Part shown: one piece after another, positions 21,065 to 30,525 of the stretch | Layout of the letters: each line of letters starts with the position of its first letter | Numbering within the stretch: the stretch's first letter is position 1 | Assembly (NCBI GenBank): GCA_019044685.2 | Contig: JAGTXX020000012.1 | Location: 1,426,001 to 1,490,000, forward strand | DNA length: 64,000 nt | From: Nannochloris sp. 'desiccata' | Lineage: Eukaryota; Chlorophyta; Trebouxiophyceae; Chlorellales; Chlorellaceae | Direction: 5' to 3' | Position numbers and translations under genes: made by a program | The notes under the pieces: generated by a model | What the model was told of the DNA's origin: nothing | The model's input: the letters and a program-made list of their open reading frames with translations, nothing else | Database searches by the model: none

Positions 21065-23005
21065 TCAACGGTTATCACCTTCCTGCACCACCCAAAACTC
21101 ATCAATTACTCTCTCAAACGTCGCGCTATACTGCTGCCACTGTAAATGACTAGCATTATGCACAAACACCCTTGAGTAAGAAAAATCGTATCCTTGCTCT
21201 GGTGTCGGAGCATGTCCGCTCTGGAAAGCACACCAGGGTGTGTCTGCGCTGCATGGACCTTGTGGAGGTAATCCTGGCCCGATTCGCATCTCCGTGTTCC
21301 CACCGGCTCCAGAAATAATATGTACAGTCGCATTTGGGTTTTTATAAATAAATGCTGGTGCTGTATTTTCAGAGCCCTCCACGAAAGAAATACTTTCTTG
21401 TAAAATGCCAGTCTCTTTATTGCCATACGAACTGTATGTGTAGTTATATACTGGCCAGTATCGTTCATAATCGTGTACATGGCCAGCTACAAACAGATCA
21501 ACACTATACTTTTTAAAAAGCTCTTCTATTGGAAACGTTGCTGACGAGGCCAGGCGTTCACTTCTAGCCCCACTACTACCACTAGCAGTAGAAGCGTTAC
21601 CCCTAGTAAAACCAGGTGCTCTATGGCACCATCGTGGGTTGTTATGAGGGCAGATGCTAGGAATACCTCTTCGAGAAGCCTCGGCCTCCCAACCACACCA
21701 AGGCGAAGAATTTAAATTCCGAGAAGAGTAAGATGTGTCACTAGTCGTACTATTAATAGCAGAAAATGATGTTTGTACTACTGAAGACAAAGGTGTTGAA
21801 ACATGAGGTATACTACTACTACAGTACATGGGTCGGTGACCAATAGCCATCACCCACGGCACCCGCTTTCTATTCTTACTTGCTATTTCTAAATCACTTT
21901 CAAGCCACTCAAACATCGCCCGCATCTGTTCAATTCCATAACTTTCCGGCCAGAAAAATACTTCTGAGTTATACACTACGATGTGAATCAACCCCATATC
22001 GAAAGAATAGTATAAATTTTGAGAAATATTATATTGAGGCATTTTGAATAGAGAGCGGTAGTGGCTGAAATTATATGCAGCTTCATGGTTGCCTGGAGCT
22101 ACCATGTAGGGGATAGAGGAAGAGATTGGTTCAATCATACGTAAAAAATGCTGCCCTTTACGGCCTTGATAGTGATGTAGATCATAGGCAATGTCACCAA
22201 CATGGACTAGAGCTGAAAATTCGGAACTCTGACTCTTCCTGCTGCTGCTGTTGTCGCCAGTTCCGTTGAGTGCGTCTTTGATAAGATAAGGAAGGGTACG
22301 AGCATGTGCGACACCCATATCCCCTAATAGAAGGAAGTTAGTAGACCCAGTGTCGCTACCGCCATCACTTGTACTGCGACCAGGTGGCGGTGGCGGAGTA
22401 AATGAACGGAGTGTAGACCAGCCATCGACATCATTTCCACATTTATATTGATACTTTCTTCCTCGTATTCCATTAGTTTCGAGGTTATCTAAAAGTACCG
22501 TATGAATAAAATGAGCTGCTTGTTGTGTTGCTGGTTCTATAAATGTGCTGGAAGAACCACAAATTAAAATAGGATTAGGATTATCATTATTGCTGCCGAG
22601 TTCATTTACTTGGTTTCCGGCTGTTGCTCGATGGGAGGTGCTCTGCGTCCGTCGAGAGAAGTAGGGCAGACCATTTGTTTTATCTTGATGTTGGTATTTC
22701 TTTTGAGCTACATCCTGTGCTGTTGATGTTGGGTCGAATAGCAAAACGCAAGCAGGGTGCGTCAGCGGGGCAGTGGTGCTCCATGTCAGTGTCAAGGCAA
22801 CAGTGGAGGTAGAATACGTATCTGTACTATCCGCAATGGCAAGTCTAAGGCCAAATGGGATTGTCGAAGGTTTTGGTAACGCTGCTAGATGTGCAATATC
22901 TGCAGGTTGCTGTGCTCGTAAGGCAAGAACAGGAGAAGGGAGCAAGGCCACTGCCGCCATTAGCAGCGCTAAAGCTACAAGAGTGAGGTTGTTGCTGTGC
23001 ATCAT
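21065..23005 (-). CDS. Secreted purple acid phosphatase
   Basis: Single coding exon, 646 residues from the first ATG. Purple acid phosphatases use a binuclear metal centre to release phosphate from esters, usually in the secretory path, vacuole or outside the cell. An N-terminal signal peptide (TLVALALLMAAVALLPSPVLA) is followed by an N-terminal beta domain and the metallophosphatase core. All five metal-binding blocks are present: GDMG (about 227), GDIAYDLHHY (about 269), GNHE (about 302), GHRPMYCSS (about 388) and GHVHDYERYWP (about 507). The frame is open upstream to 23047 but contains no earlier ATG; two adjacent ATGs (23005, 23002) start it. The start lies only 10 nt after the DPH3 stop, on the same strand. 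Confidence 0.95.
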   Translation of the reverse strand: MMHSNNLTLVALALLMAAVALLPSPVLALRAQQPADIAHLAALPKPSTIPFGLRLAIADSTDTYSTSTVALTLTWSTTAPLTHPACVLLFDPTSTAQDVAQKKYQHQDKTNGLPYFSRRTQSTSHRATAGNQVNELGSNNDNPNPILICGSSSTFIEPATQQAAHFIHTVLLDNLETNGIRGRKYQYKCGNDVDGWSTLRSFTPPPPPGRSTSDGGSDTGSTNFLLLGDMGVAHARTLPYLIKDALNGTGDNSSSRKSQSSEFSALVHVGDIAYDLHHYQGRKGQHFLRMIEPISSSIPYMVAPGNHEAAYNFSHYRSLFKMPQYNISQNLYYSFDMGLIHIVVYNSEVFFWPESYGIEQMRAMFEWLESDLEIASKNRKRVPWVMAIGHRPMYCSSSIPHVSTPLSSVVQTSFSAINSTTSDTSYSSRNLNSSPWCGWEAEASRRGIPSICPHNNPRWCHRAPGFTRGNASTASGSSGARSERLASSATFPIEELFKKYSVDLFVAGHVHDYERYWPVYNYTYSSYGNKETGILQESISFVEGSENTAPAFIYKNPNATVHIISGAGGNTEMRIGPGLPPQGPCSADTPWCAFQSGHAPTPEQGYDFSYSRVFVHNASHLQWQQYSATFERVIDEFWVVQEGDNR

Positions 23006-23015
23006 TGTTGGTTGT

Positions 23016-23336
23016 CTATGCTGTTTGAACGTCGGCAAAATCGTCAAAATTGTAAATTACTCGAACGTAGAGGGAACATGAAGGGCACTTGGCGACTTCT
23101 TCTCCAGCAGACAGTTCTTCTAATGTGATTTGAAAGAAATCTCCGCAAGGACACTGGTAGGTGAACGCTTGGAGCTCCTCGTTCCATTCCATATCCTCAA
23201 TCTCAACCTACACGTATGAAATGACAGAGATGGGTTACTTTGTTTGTTTTTAAAGGAAAGATTATTTTGAAAACTGAAGAGATTCAACATGTTGTTGACG
23301 ACTGCGCAAAAAGCTTACCTCATCGTGGAGCGTCAT
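23016..23336 (-). CDS. DPH3: DPH3, CSL-type zinc-finger protein for diphthamide synthesis
   Basis: Two exons: 23319-23336 (MTLHDE) and 23016-23207; 69 residues, too short for ordinary ORF listings. DPH3 is a small electron carrier with four-cysteine metal site that supports the DPH1/DPH2 radical enzyme in making diphthamide on translation elongation factor 2. The sequence shows the family pattern: VEIEDMEWNEE, FTYQCPCGDFF (Cys 25 and 27), and KCPSCSLYVRVIY (Cys 47 and 50). The intron is GTAAGC...GTGTAG. Its stop (23016-23018) is 10 nt from the acid phosphatase ATG, with no TGTAA between, which suggests a shared transcript. Confidence 0.95.
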
Positions 23337-24252
23337 GATGAAAACGCAACCGTGCTCAATTAATAACTATAATCCGATATTGTTATGTATTACATGGAAG
23401 GGGCGGCTCAATTTAATCAGTTGCTGCTGCTCAGGCGCCGCCGCTGCTGCTGTGCTTTTGTTTGGCACAACAATAAGTTCAGACATTGTGGGAGTTTTTC
23501 CAACTGTGAACATGTATGATCAAAACTAAATAATTAAGAAACCTTTGTTCAACTCTATACAACCACTGCTGCTCCCGCCATGAAGGCGGCGGCGATGACA
23601 GCCGCAGCCTTGAAACAAACAGCGGAGGTGGCGGAGCTGGAAGTTTCAGCAAAAATATCCATCACGTAGCACGCCCTTGGAGTTATACTTATGTTTTAGG
23701 AATACGATACTGGCACTCGGTTGATACGTACTGCAGGTATAAGAAAAGCAAAGCTTTGCTATAGTGAGCGGCACGATGTCCCACTTCTAAATACAGGATA
23801 TAGGATAGGAGAAAACCAAGAGGTGTCTTCATATAACTCACTCACGTGAAGTGCAGCATGGCATTCTAAGCCGCATACATTAGGGTCTGCATGATTTACT
23901 GCCTTGCACGGTACGTAGTACTCTTCAACTTTTGTATGGCCTGCCTTGGTACTCTCTTAAGGTTAGCAATGGATTTTAATTCTAAGTGCATTAGCATTAT
24001 CAGAGCTGCTGTTTGAAGTTATGAGTGAGTGAGCGAGTGTCTTGGCAAAAGGAAGGAGTTCGCATCATTTTTTCCCAGCGCCGGAGAGTTCGCGGGAGCA
24101 GACCAACATTAATCCTGTAAATTAACCTGCCGAGTTTAAAGCAAATGCGTCATGTTTTATTATCATAAATTATAACTATTTTTGCAGTGACATAGAAATG
24201 AACGAAAACATGTCTGATTATTGACTAATTTTAAAATTGATCTGAAAAGAAG
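23337..24252. promoter_or_regulatory. Long divergent spacer, DPH3 / GAA1
   Basis: A 916-bp stretch between two divergent starts. The first half has GC-rich trinucleotide runs (GCT/GCC) near 23430-23460 and 23590-23640. A 35-codon minus-strand ORF is listed separately. The rest (about 23700-24200) shows no coding potential that I can support. GAGTGAGTGAGCGAG at about 24025 is a small simple repeat. Confidence 0.35.
23555..23662 (-). CDS. Candidate 35-residue hydrophobic small protein
   Basis: ATG at 23662 to TAG at 23555-23557. The peptide begins MDIFAETSS and then is mostly Ala, Val and Ile for 20 residues ending in VVV, as in a single-span membrane microprotein. It lies upstream of DPH3 on the same strand. 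No homologue is known to me; the GC-rich trinucleotide composition could produce such a frame by chance. Confidence 0.2.
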   Translation of the reverse strand: MDIFAETSSSATSAVCFKAAAVIAAAFMAGAAVVV

Positions 24253-26019
24253 ATGGCTTCTCCTCAAGACCGCTTTAAAAACTTAATCGACCATCTATGG
24301 TCCTATCGCAATTCTGCGATATGGATACTAATTATAGCCGCGCTTGCTGCATTCATAGCGCTCCCTCTAGCAGCTCAAAAAGGATACATGGATGAAAAAG
24401 CGTTGGTTGTCGGCGCCATGGGCCTTTCAATCCACGAAATTCAAGGAGCAGATTCTATCTACAACCAACTGCAGAAAGAAAATGATTTACACGATGTCTA
24501 TAGCTTACTAAGTCGCGCATCTGAGCTATCTACGAGGCATACTACAACTGAGATATTGCCACCGCCCCCCATCTGGCACCAAAATAAAAACTCAAGCAAT
24601 CCTTCTTCTAGGTGCCATGGTGCGGCTGTGCATGCTGTGATTCCAGGTGGGCGTGGTGATGGTACAGAAGCACTACTCCTTGCGTTTCCAATAACTCCTG
24701 CATCTGACACTGCACGATTTATTGTAGCGATAGGTGTTCAAGCTGCCCGTCACCTGTCGGGTGTCCCTTGGTTGGCAAAAGATCTAGCTATTGTATTTCT
24801 AGAAGTAGAAGGAGGAAATAGCAGTGATACTTTGAGATGTAGTCATTCCAATGCGTTAGAGGCACTTGAGTCCTGGCTACGATATATGGATCTAACAGAA
24901 GCGAAAGAGAAGAAGAAAAATGCAGCTCAACCACCTAGACAACAACAACAACACCAAGTAGTTTTGGGGCTTATTCAGCAAGGTATAATTCTCGATATCC
25001 GTACCATAGCTGCCACAGAAGCACGTCTTAGTGTCCATGGCTACAACGGCCAACTACCCAACCTAGATCTCGTTGTATTAACTAAAAAGAATTTGGACTT
25101 TTATACAAATTTCCCTCATGGCGTTGGACTCGATGTCGGCAGAGCTCCTGCAGTGAAAACACGCAGCGATATTAATACACTGAGGCAGCGAATACGTACT
25201 TCAGTATCATTTGCAGGATATTTAGCGCGAGGAAAGCCTACTGGAGCTCATGCTGCGTTGCTAGATAAAGGCGCAGATGCACTTGGCATTATTTTCACCC
25301 GCCCTGAACTATCGAATTTAGATTCCTTGAGCGGTGATAATTCTGCTAATTCTATAATTAACGATTCAGATGTGGTATTGACTGCAAGGAATGCACTGAA
25401 TGCAATTGAAATGATACTTCGTACTTGCAACAACCTACACGAACGTCTCCACCATGCTAATGCTCTATATATTTTGATAGATGCAGACCATTTTGTGAAT
25501 GTAGGGGCGTGTATGGTACCTCCTGGTCTCTTATTAGCTGCTTTGTTACTTGTGGTAGCTCAGCATGTGCCGAGTATGTCGGCTGAGGGTGAAAAAGAGA
25601 AGAAAGGGGCAGTCATTGTGTTGATGGTGCACGCAGCAGCTGCTTCTATCGTGATAATGAGCTTGCAGTTTAGTTGCGATTCTAATTTTATATTCAGTCA
25701 AGATAGTGATACATTGCTGCAAACTGTATCTACAATTCTAGCTGCCGCTTTAATTTCTATTAAAATTGGAGGTACGTGGACAAAGCACCTCTCTACCACT
25801 GCTGCTGCAGTGAATATTACGGAAACAACAAGAACTGGTGAGGTGGAAACTGGGACATTGCTGCATTCATTTGTAGGTGTATGTTCTATACTCGTATTAA
25901 TTGAAGCAGCGGCATTGTTACTATGGCGATGGGCGCTCTCTTTCACCCTCCTTGCTATTACCGTCCCGCTGCTTCACCTGCTTTCTCGCTACGCCAACAA
26001 CAACTCTCGACCATCTTAA
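24253..26019 (+). CDS. GAA1: GPI transamidase subunit GAA1 homologue
   Basis: Single exon, 588 residues. GAA1/GPAA1 is the ER-membrane subunit of the GPI transamidase that attaches the lipid anchor to proteins. The N-terminus has a short cytosolic segment and one membrane span (IWILIIAALAAFIALPLAA, about residues 17-37), then a large lumenal M28-peptidase-like domain beginning EKALVVGAMG and including GGRGDGTEALLLAFPI and the GVPWLAKDLAIVFLE strand. The C-terminal third has at least three to four hydrophobic spans (from about residue 425). The hydrophobic C-terminus without a soluble tail is typical. The order of parts agrees with GAA1, though sequence divergence is high. Confidence 0.85.
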   Translation: MASPQDRFKNLIDHLWSYRNSAIWILIIAALAAFIALPLAAQKGYMDEKALVVGAMGLSIHEIQGADSIYNQLQKENDLHDVYSLLSRASELSTRHTTTEILPPPPIWHQNKNSSNPSSRCHGAAVHAVIPGGRGDGTEALLLAFPITPASDTARFIVAIGVQAARHLSGVPWLAKDLAIVFLEVEGGNSSDTLRCSHSNALEALESWLRYMDLTEAKEKKKNAAQPPRQQQQHQVVLGLIQQGIILDIRTIAATEARLSVHGYNGQLPNLDLVVLTKKNLDFYTNFPHGVGLDVGRAPAVKTRSDINTLRQRIRTSVSFAGYLARGKPTGAHAALLDKGADALGIIFTRPELSNLDSLSGDNSANSIINDSDVVLTARNALNAIEMILRTCNNLHERLHHANALYILIDADHFVNVGACMVPPGLLLAALLLVVAQHVPSMSAEGEKEKKGAVIVLMVHAAAASIVIMSLQFSCDSNFIFSQDSDTLLQTVSTILAAALISIKIGGTWTKHLSTTAAAVNITETTRTGEVETGTLLHSFVGVCSILVLIEAAALLLWRWALSFTLLAITVPLLHLLSRYANNNSRPS

Positions 26020-26167
26020 TTTTTTTGTTTTTCTTGTATAATCTTACAATTTATTAGTTATCTCAAAATTGGTGTATTTTCGCAAGTATCTGACACACAA
26101 CAGCAACCAAAAAAACTAAGAAACACCCTGTTAAAGTAGTAATATATCAAAAAAATGTGTACTATAC

Positions 26168-26962
26168 TCAATCTCTTTCTTCGATCAACCAAGGGGTTAT
26201 TGCCCTGTCATATGCCACCAACGCATCGTTGCCAAACCAAAGTGCAGTCTCTCTTTCGCCATTTTCAGGAGAATCACTGCCATGGACAACATTACGTCCA
26301 ACCATGATTGCGAAATCACCACGAATGGTACCAGGCTCAGCTTCCAAGGGGTTGGTAGCACCAATTATTTTACGAGCAGACTTGATGACACCGTCGCCTT
26401 CCCAAACCATGCAGACCACAGGGCCACTGAGAATGTAGTCAACCAAAGCACCGAAAAAGGGTTTGGAAGAAAGATCTTTGTAGTGTTCTTCAGCAATATC
26501 ACGTGGGGTTTGGAAGAGTTTCAAGGCGCGAAGTTGGAATCCTTTGCGCTCAAAACGGGAAATGACCTCACCGACAAGGCCGCGCTGGACACCGTCTGGC
26601 TTGATCATGACATAACTGATCTCGGACCTGTAGGAGGAGGGAATAAATTGTTTAGAGATGACAATGCTGTGATTGGGTATTCGTGTACAGCTAGATAGGA
26701 TTAACTGAAAATAAGAGTAGACGGTTTCTATGTTTTACCTGATAACGGTGGCGGCAGCACTGCGGCACTTGACAGCAAGTTTGGCAGTTTGGGCAGTGCG
26801 AAGGGCAGATGCGCCAGAGATAAAGCTGGTGCTTTTGATGGCAGGAACAGCGACAGGTGCAGTGGCGCGAGGACACACCATCTGGGTGGCAGAAGAGGCA
26901 GATGCCATGCGAGCACCAGAGATGGTGGGACGCTGGGAAGCGATCATCTGGGTGGCCATCAT
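26168..26962 (-). CDS. Plastid-type nucleoside diphosphate kinase
   Basis: Two exons: 26739-26962 and 26168-26627; 227 residues. NDP kinase moves the gamma phosphate of ATP to other nucleoside diphosphates through a phosphohistidine. The mature enzyme begins [16 protein letters not shown] and has all the marks of the family, including [35 protein letters not shown] with the catalytic His near residue 191, and the C-terminal IEERD tail. The first 75 residues are Ala/Ser/Arg-rich without acidic residues, as in a plastid transit peptide, so this is probably the NDPK2-type plastid enzyme. It is divergent from the thioredoxin-like gene, with 213 bp between starts. TTACA (minus-strand TGTAA) lies near 26045. 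Confidence 0.93.
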
Positions 26963-27175
26963 TTCGAGTATAACACAGTTAAGACAATGTGCTATGAATT
27001 AAGTGATGGCAAATGTGCGATGCGAGACAATTTTGTGGCCATCAGTGTGCTGGGCATCATCTTGAAATTTTTTGCAAGTTTTTCCAAAAACTTAACATTT
27101 CAGCTCGCTAAGTATCTTATTCACTTTTCACTTTCAAAACAGCTTCAAAAAAATCTAAGAACAGATACTGCAAGC

Positions 27176-27849
27176 ATGGAGCAGTGGGGCTGGCTGACGA
27201 AAGGACACGATCGTCCATCAAAGCGATTTGAAAATGTTAAAAACACTAGACCACAGGCAAGCGAACTTGATAGCTGTGACCTTGCAATAGCACTTACATA
27301 ATTCAAAATATCTAACAAATTCACTTTTCAATACCATCATTGCAGCCTTTGGAGAAACAAGCACCTGCAGTGAAAATTCTTCCAAATCTCGCTGGACTCC
27401 GCACCGACGAGCAATATGATGATTTTTTAATGAGACATAGAAACGACAAGGTAGATTTCTTTGTTGATAGAGGGGTACATCGTGGGGTATATAACGCAGT
27501 AGTCAATTCTGCTGTAGTGTCTCTAGCATTACTATATATAGACTTTTATTCAGAAAAAAGACGGGATTTTTTAAATTTTAAATTTAATTTTCCCTTGCAG
27601 GTTGTCGTTAATTTCGGTTCCTCGTGGTGTACCCATTGCCATAAACTTTTCCCCCACTTTTTATCGCTTACGCATGCATTCACAAAGCTTCATTACGCTG
27701 TAGCTCAAGTAGATTATATGAAATATGCACCTAGGGGTATTACATATACGCCGACAATCGCTGTGTTTGATAAAGGGAGGAAAGTAGATCAATTTTTTGG
27801 AGCAAATCCACAACAGCTGCGAGATAGACTCTGGCTACACTCTGATTAA
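27176..27849 (+). CDS. Thioredoxin-like 3-3 homologue
   Basis: Three exons: 27176-27256, 27346-27450 and 27601-27849; 144 residues. The thioredoxin fold carries the active site WCTHC (Cys 72 and 75), the cis-proline region ITYTPTIAVF, and ends in RLWLHSD; this RLWLHS ending is characteristic of plant thioredoxin-like 3-3. Its partners are unknown; a disulfide reductase role in the cytosol is likely since no transit peptide is evident. Intron 1 starts with GCAAGC instead of GT, the usual context of a GC-AG intron. Intron 2 is 150 nt, in frame and without stops, so retention would insert 50 residues just before the active-site strand. Confidence 0.85.
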
Positions 27850-27964
27850 GATCTGTTTCTTTTCACTTAAAGCGCAGAGTTTAGAGCGTATGATTACTCT
27901 TAACAAAGAAAACACTTTGACACCCTTTGATAACGGCTATTTAACAATAAATAAATAAATAAAT

Positions 27965-29308
27965 TTACAGCTTATTGCTTTGGGGTATTGGGTGTCCTCC
28001 TCGGGTCTCTACTTTATTTTCAGCCCAGTATTTCAGTAAATGATGTGCAATGGCATACGGTGGAGGCACGTAAAGCACAGAACTGCTCAGAGAAGTACGG
28101 TTATCTTGCACAGCACGTCCAACGCTCACCGACTCCCCACCACCAGCAGCAGCACCACCACCACCACCACCAGCAGCAGCAGCAGCAGCACTGACACTAG
28201 ATATCTGCCCTCCTCCTCTACTTTTTCCTCTATTAATAAACGGACTTTCAGGATTTAAGCTGTTCTTCAAGGCTTCTAGAACCTCTTCCTTATCCACCCA
28301 TCGACACTCTTCCATCTCGCTATAATCTATTACTAACGCTTCTGAGCTTGTTCTGGCAATGCACCCAATCATAAGCTCACACGACCCGCCTCTGCCGATC
28401 GGCCACGGTTGACTTCCTAGGATTTCGACAGAATGCACTGCAACTCCACTTTCTTCTTTCACTTCACGTACGACTGCTTCCTCTATGGACTCTCCTTGGT
28501 CAATGAAACCCGAGAGGCAGGTTAAGGTGCCTGGTGGTAAGCCTTTCGAGCGCCCTAAAAGCACTTTTTCCTTAGAAATACGTTGATTCGAGGATGATCT
28601 TGTAGTATGTGTATCATCAGAGGTGGGTGTGGGTGTATCTAATATCACTAAAGTGATGATGACGGGGTCTGTGCGGGGGTAGTGCCTGTGTAGAGGATTT
28701 TGAAGGCATTGCCGTTTGGCACCACCGAAAATTGACGTAGTGCCGCTGCCGCACTTTGAACAAAATTGATGATTTTGATGCCATTGAGCTAAAGCGACAG
28801 CACGCCCAGCGTATGCAACATCACAAAATTTGAAGCTGGGGAGCGATGCTCGCAAGTCCATGAATGCGTAGTGATCAAAACATGGACTTTCAAAAACCGC
28901 CTGGGGGCTTTTTTTTCTGACCTCACTAATGTCGCAGACGTAATACTCGTAAAGAGGAGGACCCTTTCTATTTGTAATCTCTTGTGTACGTCCAAGATAG
29001 TATAGTGGTAGTGTAATAGTGGAGGAAGATGGATGATAAGGATGTTTGTGATATAAAAATTCTGGAGTGCCAACGCCGCCTCGGGTGAAATTAAAACCCA
29101 AAGGATGGAGATCATTTCGATCACACCATATCGTAAAGGGCGGGTTTCTCGTAAAAAGCTTTCTGTCAGCTACTAGTATCACGCGAACATGGCTGTATTC
29201 TGTGCTATAGTCGGCTCCGCTGAAGACTGTTCGCGTTGGCAATCCACGATTGAGGTCGCTTCCACTAAAGGTCTGCGGTCCTAGCACACCCTCGTATGAT
29301 GATCCCAT
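27965..29308 (-). CDS. NudC-type Nudix hydrolase (NADH pyrophosphatase / NAD-decapping family)
   Basis: Single exon, 447 residues. The family hydrolyses NADH to NMNH and AMP and can remove NAD caps from RNA. The protein has an N-terminal domain, a zinc ribbon (FCSKCG, about residue 181, then RQC) and the Nudix box GFIDQGESIEEAVVREVKEE with SG following (about residues 265-287). The NudC specificity motif SQPWP is present but its continuation is changed (IGRGGSCELMIG instead of FP-x-S-LMIG). Three of four zinc cysteines are seen; the fourth is absent, with nearby His residues as possible replacements. Gly/Ala-repeat insertion near residues 375-395. The last residues (SNKL) only weakly resemble a peroxisomal signal. 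Zinc geometry and substrate are therefore uncertain. Confidence 0.88.
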   Translation of the reverse strand: MGSSYEGVLGPQTFSGSDLNRGLPTRTVFSGADYSTEYSHVRVILVADRKLFTRNPPFTIWCDRNDLHPLGFNFTRGGVGTPEFLYHKHPYHPSSSTITLPLYYLGRTQEITNRKGPPLYEYYVCDISEVRKKSPQAVFESPCFDHYAFMDLRASLPSFKFCDVAYAGRAVALAQWHQNHQFCSKCGSGTTSIFGGAKRQCLQNPLHRHYPRTDPVIITLVILDTPTPTSDDTHTTRSSSNQRISKEKVLLGRSKGLPPGTLTCLSGFIDQGESIEEAVVREVKEESGVAVHSVEILGSQPWPIGRGGSCELMIGCIARTSSEALVIDYSEMEECRWVDKEEVLEALKNSLNPESPFINRGKSRGGGQISSVSAAAAAAGGGGGGAAAGGGESVSVGRAVQDNRTSLSSSVLYVPPPYAIAHHLLKYWAENKVETRGGHPIPQSNKL

Positions 29309-29645
29309 AATGATTTTTCAAATGAAAATGGACCATGAGTACCCAAAGTGAGACTTGAACAACCACAGCGGGCCTTGAACAACGACAGCCTGTCCCCTTT
29401 AATCCCCACAACTGTAGGCTAACGGCCAAAATTAGACTTATTTAGAACTATCGACGCATAATTTATAATTATGGGGTTTTTTGACGTTGTGGGCTTGTGG
29501 CTAAAATCCAGCGAAGACGCTAAATGCAACGTTTTTAGGTAATGCATCTAGTGATGTCATTTTATATTTATTTCTGTCACTTCTCATCTTTGGACACTTC
29601 CATCCTTCATATTCCAGTGTAAACGAAACCGGTGACGAGATCGTG
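29309..29645. promoter_or_regulatory. Divergent promoter region, Nudix / aldo-keto reductase
   Basis: Head-to-head spacer of 337 bp. A short direct repeat (GACTTGAACAAC / GCCTTGAACAACGACAG) lies at about 29350-29390. No TATA box stands out. Confidence 0.35.
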
Positions 29646-30482
29646 ATGGCACCTGCATACAGCAAGGCTGTCAAACTTCCCTCGGGAGCTCTTTTACCGC
29701 TTGTTGGGCTTGGAGTTTACAAAACAGCTCCAGGGGCAGAGACCTTTCAAACAGTTCTCTCTGCTCTACGAGGTGGCTATCGTCACATCGATACTGCCCA
29801 ATTTTATCACAACGAAAGTGACGTCGGTAAAGCTGTTCTAGAATCCAAAATTGCAAGAGAAGAGGTTTTCATCACGTCAAAAGTGTGGCTGAATAATTAT
29901 GGATACGACACCACAGTAGCCTCTGTGAAAGAAAGTTTGACCAAATTACAAACGAAATATATCGATCTAATGTTGCTGCACGCTCCTGGAGATCCAAAGT
30001 TGCGTCCTGAATCTTGGAGAGCGTTGGAAGATTGTTGCCGTCAAGGATTAGTGAAAGATATAGGGGTAAGCAATTTTAGTGAAAAGCACCTTGAGAAGCT
30101 CGCAGAAACGAGTACAATCTCACCAGCAGTAAATCAACTTGAAGTACACCCGTTTTTACAACGAAAAGAGCTCATACATTACTGCAAAGATCATAATATT
30201 GTAGTAGAAGCCTATTCCCCGCTGGCAAAAGCTCAGAAATTAACCGACCATACTGTGAATCAAATAGCTTACCGGGTTGGAGCCACTGCAGCTCAAGTTT
30301 TGATTGCATGGAGTCTTGCAAAAGGGTTGGTTCCTTTACCAAAGAGTGTTAATCCTGAACGGCAGCATCAAAATCTTCAAGCGGCGGAAGTGGTATTGTC
30401 GGTGGATGAGATGAGACAACTAGATGAGCTGGATGAAGGATTAGTGACAGGCTGGGACCCAGTAACACAAGATCCAGTGTAA
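29646..30482 (+). CDS. Aldo/keto reductase
   Basis: Single exon, 278 residues from the ATG at 29646. AKR enzymes reduce aldehydes and ketones with NADPH. The catalytic tetrad is complete: Asp and Tyr in DTAQFY (about 49-54), Lys in SKVW (about 79) and His in LLHAPG (about 111). The NADPH-binding end is IAWSLAKGLVPLPKSVNPERQHQN. Overall it resembles the 2,5-diketogluconate-reductase-like clade. No targeting peptide is seen, so it is probably cytosolic. TGTAA overlaps the stop codon. It ends 43 bp from the convergent MED17 stop; between them is a (CTTT) repeat. Confidence 0.93.
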   Translation: MAPAYSKAVKLPSGALLPLVGLGVYKTAPGAETFQTVLSALRGGYRHIDTAQFYHNESDVGKAVLESKIAREEVFITSKVWLNNYGYDTTVASVKESLTKLQTKYIDLMLLHAPGDPKLRPESWRALEDCCRQGLVKDIGVSNFSEKHLEKLAETSTISPAVNQLEVHPFLQRKELIHYCKDHNIVVEAYSPLAKAQKLTDHTVNQIAYRVGATAAQVLIAWSLAKGLVPLPKSVNPERQHQNLQAAEVVLSVDEMRQLDELDEGLVTGWDPVTQDPV

Positions 30483-30499
30483 AATTATTATCTTATACT

Positions 30500-30525
30500 T
30501 CTTTCTTTCTTTCTTTCTTTCTTTA
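30500..30525. repeat. (CTTT)n microsatellite
   Basis: About six uninterrupted CTTT units fill most of the 43-bp gap between the convergent aldo-keto reductase and MED17 stop codons. Confidence 0.8.

Noticed and set aside
26730..27002. Plus-strand frames over the NDPK first exon
   Set aside because: They are antisense to the NDPK transit peptide, which is supported by a clean splice to the conserved enzyme.
27340..27849. Thioredoxin-like gene read as one uninterrupted ORF
   Set aside because: The internal 150 nt have GT-AG ends and encode nothing thioredoxin-like; removing them joins two family-conserved segments. Intron retention is noted as a finding instead.
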